Positions 46,636 through 58,560 of a stretch of DNA of 64,000 nucleotides are shown here, one piece after another. This stretch comes from Arsenophonus sp052174535 (GTDB lineage Bacteria; Pseudomonadota; Gammaproteobacteria; Enterobacterales; Enterobacteriaceae). Below the pieces are notes generated by a model, which saw nothing but the letters and a program-made list of their open reading frames with translations, searched no databases and was not told where the DNA came from. The translations under genes were made by a program, and so were the position numbers. The stretch is from positions 124,001 to 188,000 of the forward strand of contig JBQMRQ010000068.1 of the NCBI GenBank assembly GCA_052174535.1, in the 5' to 3' direction. Every line of letters begins with the position of its first letter. Position 1 is the stretch's first letter.

Positions 46636-47370
46636 ATGCGGATTTTTCTGATATATCATCGTGAACCATTAGAATTAAGCACAATAATACAATAAGCGAT
46701 AAAGCACTAACTAAGTCATACAAGTTCTACGTATGAGTTTATGACAAAATATTAAGTTAATTGATAGTACTAATTCTATTTTATTAGACAAATACTTGAA
46801 GCTAATAAAAAGTCAGTTGAAATTCAGGATCTGGCAGGCACAATCTTAAACAGGGAATTCTTATTAGATCTGAATCATGGATAAATGATTTCTCGGAAGG
46901 AAATAGAATTCACTATTCTAAAATCAGTAGAACTCAGCATCAATATCATTTTTCACTTCTTTCAGAACGCTATAATCAGAACGCTATAATATTAAATTAA
47001 ACCTGAACAAATCAGTAAAAACAATAATGGAAAATTATGCTTATTTTTAGTTATAAATAATATAAACTTATAAAATCCATTAATTCGCCAGTTAATATTT
47101 CTTGAAGCTTGATGAGTAGAAAATATAATATATTAAAATTAATCTCCACCTTAAAGTCCAATCAAGAGTATTAATATTCTTTCAAAACCAGTAAATAAAA
47201 TTCCTTTTTCATTAGCTAAGAAGAGGGAACGTTCGCCAAATGAAATGATAATAACAACTGATTAGCAATTTACTAATATTCTATTTTTTAGCCTCGGATA
47301 TTAAGAACAGAAACCACTACGTCAATTGTAAATAATAAAATTGCAAGTTTATTTCGGTGATCTTGGTTAA
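46636..47370 (+). pseudogene. rsmE: 16S rRNA m3U1498 methyltransferase RsmE, eroded
   Basis: RsmE methylates U1498 of 16S rRNA at the decoding centre. The relic keeps its full length (about 245 codons; E. coli 243) and start, MRIFLIYHREPLE, against MRIPRIYHPEPLT. Further blocks in order: NKKSVEIQDLAG (E. coli SKKSVEVKVLEG), MISRKEIEFTILKSVELSI (MSRGEKMEFTIQKSIELGV), SPNEMI and QFTNILF (SADEIA, QFTDILL), and the end LQVYFGDLG (LQVRFGDLG). Stops and frameshifts are scattered through it, and the knotted SAM-binding motif GPEGG is lost. The stop lies 9 bases before gshB, the same order as in E. coli (rsmE-gshB). Identification is certain. Confidence 0.9.
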
Positions 47371-47379
47371 GGAGACAAA

Positions 47380-48335
47380 ATGATCAAATTAGGTATTGTG
47401 ATGGATCCCATCTCAACCATAAAAATTAAAAAAGATAGTAGTTTTGCTATGCTATTAGAAGCGCAACGCCGTGGATATGAAATTCACTATATACAAATGG
47501 AGGATCTCTATTTATCACAAGGTGAAGCATACGGGCATACCAAACAATTAGTTAACATTAAAGATAATACTAAACAATGGTATGAATTTAGTGTTGAACA
47601 AGACATTGCTCTGAAGAATCTTGATGTTATTTTAATGCGTAAAGATCCCCCCTTTGATATTGAGTATATTTATTCTACATATATCCTTGAAAGAGCAGAA
47701 CAAGCAGGTAGTTTAATTGTCAATAAACCTCAAAGCCTACGGGATTGTAATGAGAAACTATTTATTGCTTGGTTTTCTAAGTTAACACCTGAAACGCTAG
47801 TAACTCGAAATAACAAAAAACTGCGTGAATTCCATCAAAAATATGGTGATGTCATATTTAAACCTCTCGATGGAATGGGTGGCGCGTCTATCTTTCGTCT
47901 AATGAAAGATGATCCTAATGTTAGTGTCATTATTGAAACATTAACCCAACATGAGCAGCGTTTCTGTATGGCTCAGAATTATTTACCTGCTATTAAGCAA
48001 GGAGATAAACGGGTATTGGTTATCGATGGTGAACCAGTTCCTTATTGCTTAGCTCGTATTCCGGCTCAAGGTGAAACGCGAGGAAACTTAGCTGCCGGAG
48101 GGTATCCTGAAGCAAGACCATTGACCGAAAGTGATTGGAAAATTGCTAGAACGGTTGCACCTTTTTTAAAAAAAAAAGATTAATTTTTGTTGGATTAGAT
48201 ATTATTGGTGATCGCTTAACCGAAATTAATGTCACTAGTCCTACCTGTATACGTGAAATTGAAGCAGTATTTTCAGATATATCAATCACAGGTATGTTAT
48301 TTAATGCAATTGAAAAACGACTGACTGTAAAATAG
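47380..48335 (+). CDS. gshB: Glutathione synthetase, with a poly(A) frameshift
   Basis: Joins gamma-glutamylcysteine and glycine with ATP to make glutathione; ATP-grasp family, homotetramer. Read through the frameshift it has 318 residues (E. coli 316). MRKDPPFD (86-93), NKPQSLRDCNEKL and KPLDGMGGAS (161-170) are intact. The frame breaks in an A10 run (48168-48177), giving LKKKD-stop at residue 267; the next frame continues without lesion as LIFVGLDIIGDRLTEINVTSP to TAG at 48333. The lost part holds the Asp, Glu and Asn that bind Mg-ATP, so the short form should be inactive. One added A restores the frame, so RNA polymerase slippage could yield active enzyme. The ribosome site is AAGGAG, 6 bases before the ATG. 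Confidence 0.93.
48168..48177 (+). other. A10 tract, candidate transcriptional slippage site in gshB
   Basis: Ten consecutive A residues preceded by six T residues. The frame is correct on both sides if one A is added (or two removed). Homopolymer runs of this length are known in Buchnera and Blochmannia to yield mixed-length transcripts that rescue frameshifted genes. Confidence 0.7.
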
Positions 48336-48380
48336 TAAGTTAACTACAGTTAACTGAATAGTAAAATAGGGATGATCATA

Positions 48381-48406
48381 AATGGTTTCTATTGTTAGAA
48401 ACCATT
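48381..48406. terminator. Strong hairpin 46 bases after gshB
   Basis: AATGGTTTCTA-TTGT-TAGAAACCATT: a perfect 11-pair stem with a four-base loop. No T-run follows on either strand, so it may act as an RNA 3'-end protector or a weak terminator. Confidence 0.4.
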
Positions 48407-48839
48407 AAATAACGTACAGTTAGTCTAAGTTAAAAGTTAAATAATTACAAATCTATTTTATTAATTATTTTAAATCTTAATTTAACTATATTTTTGATAA
48501 TTAAAGAAAATAAATATTAATTTATAAAACTACTTTCTCATTGCTATACTGAAGTTAGTAGATCCGTATTTTAAAATTAGTAGTTTATATCTGTAAACAT
48601 AATAAAAAGATACTATCGGTCTTGTTATCAACAGCCCTTTTAATAAATTTTAAATAATAATCATTTAAAATTAAAATATAAAAAGAATAAAATACGATCA
48701 ATATAACTGAATTAAGGCAACTGGTTTTTCTGTGATATCCACCTGATCAATTGTAGAATCTCGTTATTTTATTCTGCATTCAGCAAAAATAATTGTAATT
48801 ATCCTTAAAACTTTACAATGAGAGCATGATTACTATCAC
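48407..48839. other. No recognisable gene
   Basis: AT-rich. In E. coli yqgE follows gshB; no trace of it is readable here. Confidence 0.5.
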
Positions 48840-49795
48840 ATCTCCGAAAGATAGTATGGTTTTTAAATAATTCAGCTTTAATTTTGAACCAATCTTTCAT
48901 AGACTGCAATGAAGTTTTACTACCTAATACTGATTGAGATATTCCTAATTGTACAATCAAGCATATCAATATTGAGTGATTTCAAACTCTTTATAAAAAT
49001 TGAATAATAGATTTATAGTACATCTTCCCATCTGTAGATTAAATCGCTAGACCGTATCATTTATTTGAGAGGGATGCATCCTTGGGAGATAAGTTAGTGT
49101 TCTATATGAAATTCTGTAGAAGAAATGGGCGAATTTCTGTTTTCCGGTGGCTAAACCTTTTTTTGTAGCAAAAATCAATCTATAAATTTTTTGCTATTCT
49201 GTAAGTACTCGATAGATAGCTATGTCATCCTTGATTAAGATCACGTAAAATCGTCGATTATTTAGTGCAGTCTTAGCCTTCTAAAGATAAATAAAAATCT
49301 ATCTAGTGGCGCAATCTATATACTTATGAAAAATAAGATCGTAAAATTTTCTTTAGTATTTGTAAAAGATATTTCAATATAGACATGTAGAGATAACCAA
49401 GCTCGTAACTTTTAAATACTTTATATCTCAGTTCAGTGCTTCTTTCCTCATTTTACGCAAAATCCCCTCCCCTATTCCTGCATAAATAGCGATGCAGTTC
49501 TCGCATGACTGACAAAAAATCTTGTTAAGAAAAATATTTTTCGCAAGAAAACGACTACGCTTTCTGAGTGGGTAAAAGCCTCATTCGAAAAACAAATAGG
49601 AAGAATTATAGCTGTGATGATCAATATGATCTCATTTTACCCTTTATTAAAAGTAAATTTTGATATGCTATAAACACTTAGCCAAAGGAGACACAGCCTT
49701 TTTGCTGATCTGAATAGCAGCGTTGATTTTAGGTATTTGTAGTTGCCTACGATGCAGCTTAATTATCATAATATTTTGATATCAACTACATCAAT
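48840..49795 (-). mobile_element. Eroded IS481-family element, full length and uninterrupted
   Basis: Minus-strand relic that reads from 49795 (N-terminal, first-codon region) to the C-terminal SVLGSKTSLQSMKDWFKIK at about 48945-48875, the motif typical of IS481 transposases. No IS1595 lies inside, so this is the reference for the target site that other copies have lost: 49610-49650 corresponds to the split point. Confidence 0.7.
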
Positions 49796-49859
49796 CAACA
49801 GCCATCTTCTTATGAATATGAGTACGCGATAAGGGTTATAATGATTTTAGACTAAACAG

Positions 49860-51240
49860 TGAATTATGGTCATTTTGGTGTATAGAGTTTCGGAAATGGT
49901 GACGTATATTCTAGTTGATTGATTTCGTAAATGATGTCAACAACAGAGAAATATATACCATGAAACTTAGTCCTATAGATATCTGTGAAACTAGATATTA
50001 CTGTGAATCCTTTCTGAACTCATCTATAATTGATGTGCCAGGCTAACTGATAGGCATCGATGTTGAGGCGGGGCTCAAAACTATATTGAGATAACATACT
50101 TAACACCACCTTGTCGACAGACGTCATCCATTAACCATAACGATTATCTGTCACAGTGAATCATGTAGATTGATATTAATAATCTTGAGATTAAAGTGCC
50201 CAAGATTAGGGAATTGCAGCGGCAACGTAATATACTTCAACAGCTTCCTTCTATTTCATTATCTAAAACATGAAAAGTAGCGAAATGTTGCTAACATTAG
50301 GTATCTGCCGAAGAATATTCACCGATGATTTTCACTAAGGTCTGTGCAGTTTTTGGTAAAAATCATAGATCTCTACTGAAGTATCATCATCAAATTAAAA
50401 CAACAATTCCTTGAAGAGCATTAGCCAAGGCTAGCTGCATGATTTAAATGATATGCCTACATTTATTTCTTGGCTGAAGGCCATAATACTGTTCTATCAG
50501 ATAAACTGATTACCTTTTTCTATTGTTCATTATTGGCGTTACTAAAAATAAGTTTAAAAAATTCTAATCGAAAATGCTTATTAAGAATCAAAAGAAAACT
50601 TTCCTGAACTTTTCAATCTCCTATTAAAGGATGACTTAACTATATCTCTCAGCCCCTTAAATACAGGAGAACGGTTTTCTTGGTTTCTTGGAATGCAATA
50701 ATAAAGATGTTCCCAAACATGCAGCAGAAATGCTGTTGGGTACACAAAATAGCTAATGTACTACCTTTAATCTACAAAAGCATGCAACACCGAAAGTTAA
50801 GGTGAGCTACGTGAGGTCTTAACTAACAGAAAGCTGCGATGCTAAAAATAAAGCTCTTAATGTTTTGTTAGGAAGATTTAAAGAAGTATTCTGTAGCGAT
50901 AAAAAACTACAGAAAAATTGAAAATAGCTGCTGGAATTCTATGCTTTCCCTTTAGTGCATTGGTATGAATAAGAACGATAAATTCGAATTAAAACAACTT
51001 TTACGATAATAAAGCTATAAAGTTAGCGCGCGAAGAAGTGTTATTCAAGAAAAACAACTATTTCAATGCTATTTGAGTTCCCTACAGTTTACTTAAAAAA
51101 ACTGCAACTGGCTAATAGGATTAATCTTATTTAATCCTACAAATAACATTCAACTAAGGATAGATAGCAGATTAACAAAGCATCAGAGTAGAGCATAATC
51201 CGACTGTGTCATATACCAAATTTACTAATAATTCTAAAAT
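49860..51240 (+). mobile_element. Eroded IS256-family element, copy 5
   Basis: Full-length relic parallel to copies 2 and 4: 'ggtgtatagagtttcgg' left end, YIYFLAEG near 50456-50480, ESKENFPELFNL (SEQSWAEL-like) near 50588, NKALNVLLGRF near 50850-50880, and the right end 'ccaaatttactaataattc'. Confidence 0.75.
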
Positions 51241-51244
51241 AAAT

Positions 51245-52525
51245 ACTTAGAAGATAATTTATAAAAACCGTATACCCAGATAACTAAACTGCTTGTCATC
51301 ATTGATGACAACTCAATAATTTTCTTAAAACACGGTAAAAGTGTTAGTTTAATAACACATTTATTTGTAGAGCAAATCTTTTCCTGCATCATTTATGTCA
51401 TCCTGGTGTCCGAAGAACTACTGCTGTAATTCTCCTGTATTTTCTACACAGTCACTTTTCTGCTAAAGTTGTAAATTAAAAGTCTCAGTTTATTCGGTTT
51501 TAAAGCTACCGAGCAGTGGTTAGCCATAGCATTTTCATATTTTGCTCAATTGTAACTTGAAACATATTACTTTCACTCACTATCCCAGCATCTTCTTTAT
51601 CCTTTTAAACAATAATTAACTTTTGCGACTTAACGATCTTTTTAGGGTGCCATTCTCACTTATGCCACAGTAAATACGTAACCAGAGTATCGAAATTTGT
51701 ATCTTCTCTATGCCTTACACACTTGTCTTAATAACACAATCAATATTCGCATACTCATTACCTGCATTACTATGTGAAAGTTTAAATATTAAGCATGCTG
51801 CTGTATGGCTGTAAGTTGCTTTTCAGAAAAACGGTCTAAAAATCTATCAAAGCGTTATTATTCGACTGCTATCTCATTTACAACTATAATCTAATATAAA
51901 TTCCAGTAGTTTCCTGATCTTGAGTAAATTCGCGCCAAAAAAGCAATGTTAGCTTTCCCTGAAAGCACAATGCAGATTATTGGAAAACATATACTTCGCT
52001 AAAATATAAAAGAGGTATAGCATAACGTGAAATACCTCTGGTGCTATATTTTTCATCTTCTAGATAGGCATTATAATTATGGTGTGTTATTATGGTTTAT
52101 TATCTAATCATAAACGAAGCACACTCTTACCAAACGTATAAGTAAGGCACTGAAGATAATAGCTTTTAAAAATTGAAATTTAACCTTTCTAATAAAAGAA
52201 TTATTCCTATGCATAGATCTGTACAAATGCATTCTATGTGCCGATAGAATATTTTTACTGATGTTTACCTTGCTAAACAGGCAACGGAATTATTGTTAGA
52301 AACAATGCATAAAATAGAAAACAATAATTATTAAATCAAATCTAGTATTAATATCTATAAAATTAGTTCATTAGATGAATTAATACTTATTTCAATAAAA
52401 TTTGAATTTACAATAGACCCAAGTAAACTGATCCTTTTGCTTTTAGAAAAAACATTTTTTCTCTCTCTTCTTAAAAAGAAGATTCAATTTCCTAACCATT
52501 AAATTAAAATTCTTTCTCTTTTAAA
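51245..52525 (+). repeat. Unidentified repeat, family D copy 3 (5'-truncated)
   Basis: Matches family D from about its position 500: 'agaagataatttata' (51251), the AATAATTTTCTTAAAACACGG block (51313), 'ATGCCTTACACACTTGT' (51710) and the shared right end 'gattcaatttcctaaccat' at 52481-52499. It abuts the 3' end of the 23S pseudogene, where a 5S gene would be expected. Confidence 0.6.
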
Positions 52526-52545
52526 AACACCTTTAATATTATCAG

Positions 52546-55500
52546 AAGTTAAGCCTTTTAAATCATTAAGTACTGGTTAGCTCAACATATCGCTACGTTT
52601 ATGTGCTAGCATATTTACGTCTTTATCTTGAATATCAGTTGAATATTTCTATTAAAAATCCTTATTTTAAAACAAGTTCTCTGCTTAAATTAGATGCTTT
52701 CAGTTGTTATCTCTTTCGTACTTAGTCTACTAAACAATGTCATTGGCATAACAACCTGTAATACCAGTATCGCGTCTACTTCGGTCCTCTCGGTACTAAG
52801 AGTAGCCACTCAATCTATTCTTCTCTCACGACAGATAGTAACCTGAACTGTTTCATGACGCTCTAAATGCTACTTGCGTAGCACTTTAAATGGCAATAAC
52901 CCATGCATATCCTTGGGACCTACATCAGCACTAGAATGTGATGAGCTGACATTCGAGGCCACAAACAGCACTGTCGATATAATTCTTTTGCGGTATCAGT
53001 CTATTATCAAGAGAGTACATTTTATCCGTTGAACGATAACCATTCCATTTAAAACTACCGGATCACTATTACCTACTTTCGTATCTACTCATGCTGTCAC
53101 ACTTTCATAGTCAAGCTAGCTTATGCCTTTACACTAACATCACAATGTCCGACCGTGATTAGCAACTTTCGTGCTCCTCCATTACTCTCTAGGAGGAAAC
53201 TGTCAGTCAAACTATGCACGAGATATTGTCCTCAACCAGAATTACTGGTTTAAGTTAAACCATTAAACATTAAATAATGGTATTTCAACGTTAACTTCAT
53301 ATAGACTAGCATCTACACTTCAAACCCTCTCACCTATCTTACATATCAAGTCTCAATATCAGTCTGAAGCTATAGTAAAGATTTAGAAAATATTTCCATC
53401 TTATCGTAGATACACTAAATTTCATAGTGAGTTCAATTTCACTAAGTCTTAAGTGGAGACAGTGTCTGACCATCATTACGCCATTCGTGCAGGTCAGAAC
53501 TTACCCGACAAGAAATTTCACTATCTTTTAAGACCGTTACAATTACGGCCGTCGTTTTTTGAGGCTTCGATCAAGAGATTTGCCTTATCCCTTAACCTCA
53601 TCAATTAACCTTCCAGCAGCGGTTAGGGCGTCAGAGCGTATGCGTCCACTTTCATGTTTGCATAGTGTTGTGTTTTTAATAAACAGCTGCAGTCAGTTGG
53701 TATATCTGCGACCGATATCAGCTGTAGATGTAATACCCTTTATCTAATACCAACATCTCTCATCCTGAAGTTATAGCACCCTTTTACCTAGTTCCTTCAC
53801 CCGAGTTCTCTCAAACGCCTAAGCATTCTCTACCTAATCACCTGTGTCAAGTTTGTAGTACAATTAATAATTACCTATCATCGCTTAGAGGCTTTTCCTG
53901 GAAGCTGGCATCAACTACTTCATAACCTTAGTGGCTCGTCATCATGCCTCAATGTTTAGTAGTGTGGATTTGCTTCCACTACCCGTCTATCTTCTTAAAT
54001 CGAGACAACCGTTGCCCGGATAGCTTAGCCTTCTCCGTTCCCCCTTTATAGTAACCATTAGTACGGAAATATTAATCCGTTTCCCATCAACTACACTTTT
54101 TAGCCTCAACTTAGCGGTCGACTTATCCTGCCCCGATTAACGTTGGACAGTAATCCTCGGTCTTTCAGCGGGCGAGTTTTTACTCGCTTTATCGTTACTT
54201 ATGTCAGCAATCTCACTTCTAATACCTCCATGAGATCTCTCAATACACATTCTATAGCTTATAAAACGCACCCTTACTCAGCAATACTAAGTGTTGATGT
54301 CGTAAACTTCAGTATATGGTTTACTATCCCCCCGTTACATCTTCCGCTCAGCCTCACCCGATCAGTGAACTATTACGCTTTCTTTAAAGGATGTCTGCTT
54401 CTAAATCAATACCCTGGATCCCTAAGCCTTCTCAGTTCATTTTCCACTTAATCATGATTTCTAGATATTAGCTTGTGGCGGTATGGGTTATTTCCTTTTT
54501 CACAACGGACGTTAGCACCCGACGTGTTATCTCGTGATAACATTCTTCGGTATTCGTATCTTGCATCGAATTATTAAGTCAGAATAACCTCCTAGTAAAA
54601 GAATTCTCTATCCCAAAGAATGAATTTACGAAGCGCTATCTAAATATCTTTTAGATAGAACCAGATAACTTACAGTTTGATTAGCCTTTCACCACAATTA
54701 AAAGTCATCCGCTAATTTTTAATATTAGTCGATTCGATCCTTCCGTTAGTGTTACTAAACCTTCAACCTCTACTCATGACTAGATTACCGGGTTTCGGGT
54801 CTTATACCCCTGCAACTTAACGCAAATTTAAGACTCGATTTCTCTACGGCTCTCTTATGTGATTAACTTTTCTAAAAATATAAGTCGCTGATACTTTATA
54901 TAAAAAGCTACGCAATAATCCCATCTTCAAATGTTTCGCTTAGCTTTACTTGTCAATTTTAATCATTTTATTAACTTACACTACTTGTAGTACCATCTTA
55001 GTATACCATTTTATGGGTTATGAAAATCTATGGATTATAAAAATTAACCAGCTTTTCTAACAAATCTACGCTAGTTTATAATAATATCTTATTATTCTAT
55101 AAAGCGAGGTCTTAAGTGATAAGACTTCCGCTGCTTGTAAATACATGATTTCAAATTCCATTTGACTCTCCTTGCCGGGGTTTTTTACCTTTCTCTCACG
55201 GTACTGATTCAGTTTTGGTCGACCAAAAGTATTTAACCTTGAATATAGTTCCCTATATTCAGAATAGATAACATGTATTGCCGCCTTATATTTTTCAAGA
55301 TCACTCTACTTTATACCTTCAGATACAGGGTATCACCCTTTATTTCTGATCTTTCCATACATTCTTGCTATGTAATAACAATGTTGATTGTGAGGTGCTC
55401 CCTCACTTTTACCACTACTAAAAGAATCTCATTTAATTTCTTTTTTAAAATAGTAAGACGTTTAGTTACCCAGTTCGCCTAATTTGATTATGAGTTCATC

Positions 55501-55656
55501 AAACGATGGTACACAAATACAATGAATATTCCCATTAAATATCCTCAGAACTGTTGCGTCATACTCATCTGACCGCAGATTTTCACAGATTAATCCGTTC
55601 TTCATCATCTATGACCTACCTAGGAATCTACTGTATACGCTTAATTCGCTTAAACT
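52546..55656 (-). pseudogene. rrl: 23S rRNA, eroded
   Basis: On the minus strand the whole molecule can be followed from its 3' end (52546: AAGTTAAGCC) to its 5' end (55656; reverse complement of GTTTAAGCGAATTAAGCG, against GGTTAAGCGACTAAGCG in E. coli). Easily read parts are the peptidyl transferase and sarcin-ricin regions (52690-53100), the stretch around 53440-53700, and the GGTACCGTGAGGGAAAG-like part at 55190-55210. It carries substitutions and indels throughout, including positions invariant in all bacteria, so it cannot be a working rRNA. Open stretches on the plus strand (53559-53747, 54143-54451, 55273-55482) are chance antisense frames. Confidence 0.95.
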
Positions 55657-56062
55657 TATAACCCAAAAAATGTTTTTCTTTTTATTATGGGATCCGTTTT
55701 CACTAATTCTTTGTTGTGTAGTCTAACCTCTGCAATGCTCATATTTAATGTACGCTATACTTCTTCCTGTTCCGATTAGCCTATCTTAAATCTGAATTGC
55801 TGACTGCTTGTTCATAACACTTTTTATCATTATAATAAAAAACTAATTAATGGAGTTTTGAGAGTTCTCTACACTTTTGATAAAATGTGTTTTAATTTTT
55901 AACTTGCTCAAGATTATTAAATAGCGTTATAATTAAACTAAGTTATTGAACTTACTTAATCATTATTAAGTAATAGATAGTTAGAAACTAAAAATTATTT
56001 CTAAACACATCGAAAACGCCGCAATAAAATATTGATGCGTAATTTTTCTAACTTTAGCGAAG
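55657..56062. other. 16S-23S spacer, distal part
   Basis: AT-rich internal transcribed spacer between the tRNA-Glu and 23S relics. No second tRNA seen. A stretch of direct T-rich repeats but nothing else of note. Confidence 0.5.
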
Positions 56063-56141
56063 TAGCGTCCTCATAGGAAATTTGAAACCCTTTTACCGCC
56101 GTGAAAGGACTCTAGGTTCCCTTCCTTTAAGCAAAGGGAAC
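56063..56141 (-). pseudogene. gltT: tRNA-Glu(UUC), eroded
   Basis: Sits in the 16S-23S spacer on the rRNA strand. Its reverse complement against E. coli tRNA-Glu keeps the anticodon loop CTTTCAC (anticodon TTC, 56103-56105) and the CGGCGGTAA arm, but the acceptor arms (GTTCCCTTT / AGGACGC) no longer pair well and the D-arm is disrupted. Not usable. gltT is used only as a generic symbol for a spacer tRNA-Glu. Confidence 0.8.
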
Positions 56142-56228
56142 TATAAAGTTTTCAACTAATTTACATTGGATTTACTCTCTATTTTATTAGAAAATCTCTC
56201 TGAACACTCACCTTACTACTTGTTTAGC

Positions 56229-57423
56229 TAAGGAAATAATTCAATCGCAGGTTTTCCCTATACGGTTACCTTACTACGACTTTACTTAGTTATGAATTAC
56301 AAAAAAGTAAGGCTATCTCGAAAGATTAACCTTATCTACTTCTTTTGCAACCCACTCCCCCATGGAGTGAAAGGCAATATGCAGGAAGTTCAGGAAGATA
56401 TTCACTGCGCCATGCTGATCAACGATTTCGACTTGATGAGTAGAGTTACAGATTCTAGTGCAGTCTTTGACGTACTTTCTAAGTTCTGTTTCCCCTCGCA
56501 GGCTACCCTCCCTCTCTCTATTACGCTATGTAATACGTTTGTACCCCCTTACTCCTAATAGCTATAATAACACTCTTTACGTCATTATATATTTCTTCGC
56601 TTTATTACTGGTAGAATGTCTTCTTCAGTCCACAACTAAACCGCTAACAGGATTAAGATAATAGTTGCGGTAGTTAACCGAGATTTAATCCAATATTTCT
56701 CAATACGAGCTGATGCTAACCATGAAAGACTTATCTGAGAACTCCAAAAAGAACTCTCATTTTAATCTTTAAATAATTTCTGCATCTCAAGAGTAAATAA
56801 ACTTCTTTGTTGTGCATCAAATAAAACTATATCCTCCAAATCGATCTTATTTGCAATCTAAGACTACTAAGATATTTAATTTTATTTACTTTCCACTCTT
56901 TTTGCACATTAGCGTCAGTCCCTCTCCAGTCTCTATCCCTTCGTAACTAGTATTCTTTTATATTTCTATGCATTTCATAACTACGCATAAAATTTTACTC
57001 CCTTAGAGACTCTAAGCTAACCAGACTTAAATTCCATTTTCAAATTAAACTTAGAGGATTTCATATTCAACTTAATTAACCCCACTGGTGCGTATCCTTT
57101 TCTCAATAATTCCGATTTAATGCTAACGCCTCCACCATATTACTTGCAGCTACTAGTATGAAGTTAGCCAATCCTTCTTCTGTCGCTAACGTAAATTATT
57201 AAGGTTATTGACCATAATACCTTATCACCTCTTAAAGTACTTTATAATCTGAAAACTTTATTCATACACTCAACATAGCTACATTAGGTTTGCGTTCAGA
57301 TCTCTATATCTTACTTATCTGTCGTCATCAAGTAAGTAAACTTCCTTCTGATTGCCACTCAAGGTGCATGTGTTAATCCTGCCATAGTATTCAATCTAAG
57401 CCATGATTAAACTCTTGAATTAA
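56229..57423 (-). pseudogene. rrs: 16S rRNA, eroded and shortened
   Basis: The 5' end at about 57423 keeps AGAGTTTAATCATGGCTTAG (E. coli AGAGTTTGATCATGGCTCAG) and the 3' end at about 56229 keeps AACCGTATAGGGAAAACCTGCG-like text, but the anti-Shine-Dalgarno CCTCC now reads TTTCC. The invariant 1390-1410 region has lost its sequence. At about 1195 bases it lacks roughly 350 bases of the 1542. With 23S and tRNA-Glu it forms a classic rrn order, and gmhB lies upstream on the same strand, as at E. coli rrnH. Dead. Confidence 0.95.
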
Positions 57424-57539
57424 AAGATTCATGTTCAAAGAAGATTTGACTACCCGTAATACATTCTTATTCAGCTACTAACCTTATCGATGTTTTATTG
57501 TCTTCATCGATGGTTAATAAAATAACGCCACTGCTTGTT

Positions 57540-58560
57540 ACTTGCTATGTTAACAAAGGTTATGGTTTGCTTGCAAATCAATTTATAACTACGTCTATAT
57601 TTCAATTATCTTTGGTTTCAAACAATCTAATCCAGACTAGATAATTCGATAAATAAAACCTCCTATACAATGAAATCTACTCAACCATTTTTTTAAAAAA
57701 ACTAATATAATTATTTATATTTTAAATATAGATTTCCTTACTAATAACTCTCTTAATTATCCAGCCTTATTTAAGCATAGTGACTAATTTCATATTCACT
57801 TGGAAAAAATGGAATTTTTATCGATGATTAGTTTAAAAAAATATCTAGCACACTCTGCATTAAACTTTTCAAGGTCTCATTGCTCATATGACCTTATAAA
57901 TCTCAAGCGATTAAGATCTTGATTCGTTTTTTCTTTTATCTCCTACTCTCTCCTGTATTTTCTAACTTTCCTATATCCTATTATTAGTAAATAAACCTTT
58001 TCTTTAAAGGGTTTAAGAAAAATGTTTCATCAATTTCAATAATAGCACTTAGTATATTTATTGTTAGCTATCATCGCTGAACCAAGTGAACAGTGATGCT
58101 AATCTAAACGCTGTTTTAAATTAATGTTTATTTATTTTCTAACTTCCGTGAATTTAACACCTATTCAACTACATTGAAGATAACTAAACCATTTATCCTT
58201 TTGATGCAGTTTTGCCAGAGAATTTCCAGTAAGATTATTAAATATTTTCCTGCGATCGAGGATTTTACAATGATATCTCTGTAACTCTAAATGAATATAG
58301 CAGTTAGAAATATGTTAATTGTGACAATTATGGGGTAAGATAAACTAAATGAGTTAATTCAATGCATGAATCCACATTCATCTGATAAATTATTACCGAT
58401 CCATCCAATAAGATGCAGTTTTATGTTAAAATGGAGTGAAGAAGTAGTCTCTTTGATCTTTATAATTATTTACTTTTTACGGCAATAACCGCTGTAGTAA
58501 AATTCCTTATATAGTATAAGGGGTGGTTTTCCTACTAACAATCTTTGCCAACATTACCTT
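57540..58560 (-). mobile_element. Eroded IS1595-family element, full length
   Basis: Minus-strand relic not linked to IS481. The left end (58560 side) has 'ctaacaatctttgccaacat' and the hairpin AAATTCCTTATA/TATAAGG; the right end (57540 side) reads 'tgctatgttaacaaaggtta', nearly the same sequence in inverted position. The two ends thus show the terminal inverted repeats of the element. Transposase blocks occur in order, including LRDSAK-like text near 58090. Confidence 0.65.

Noticed and set aside
47380..48183. A shortened 267-residue GshB as the true product
   Set aside because: It would lack the Mg-ATP ligands, and the next frame continues the family sequence without lesions, so frameshift rescue is the better reading.
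53559..55482. Three plus-strand open frames of 60-102 codons
   Set aside because: They are antisense to the eroded 23S rRNA, which explains the sequence fully.
56292..56661. Two plus-strand open frames of 67-88 codons
   Set aside because: They are antisense to the eroded 16S rRNA.
52546..57423. A functional but divergent rRNA operon
   Set aside because: Positions invariant across bacteria, the anti-Shine-Dalgarno, and about 350 bases of 16S are lost.
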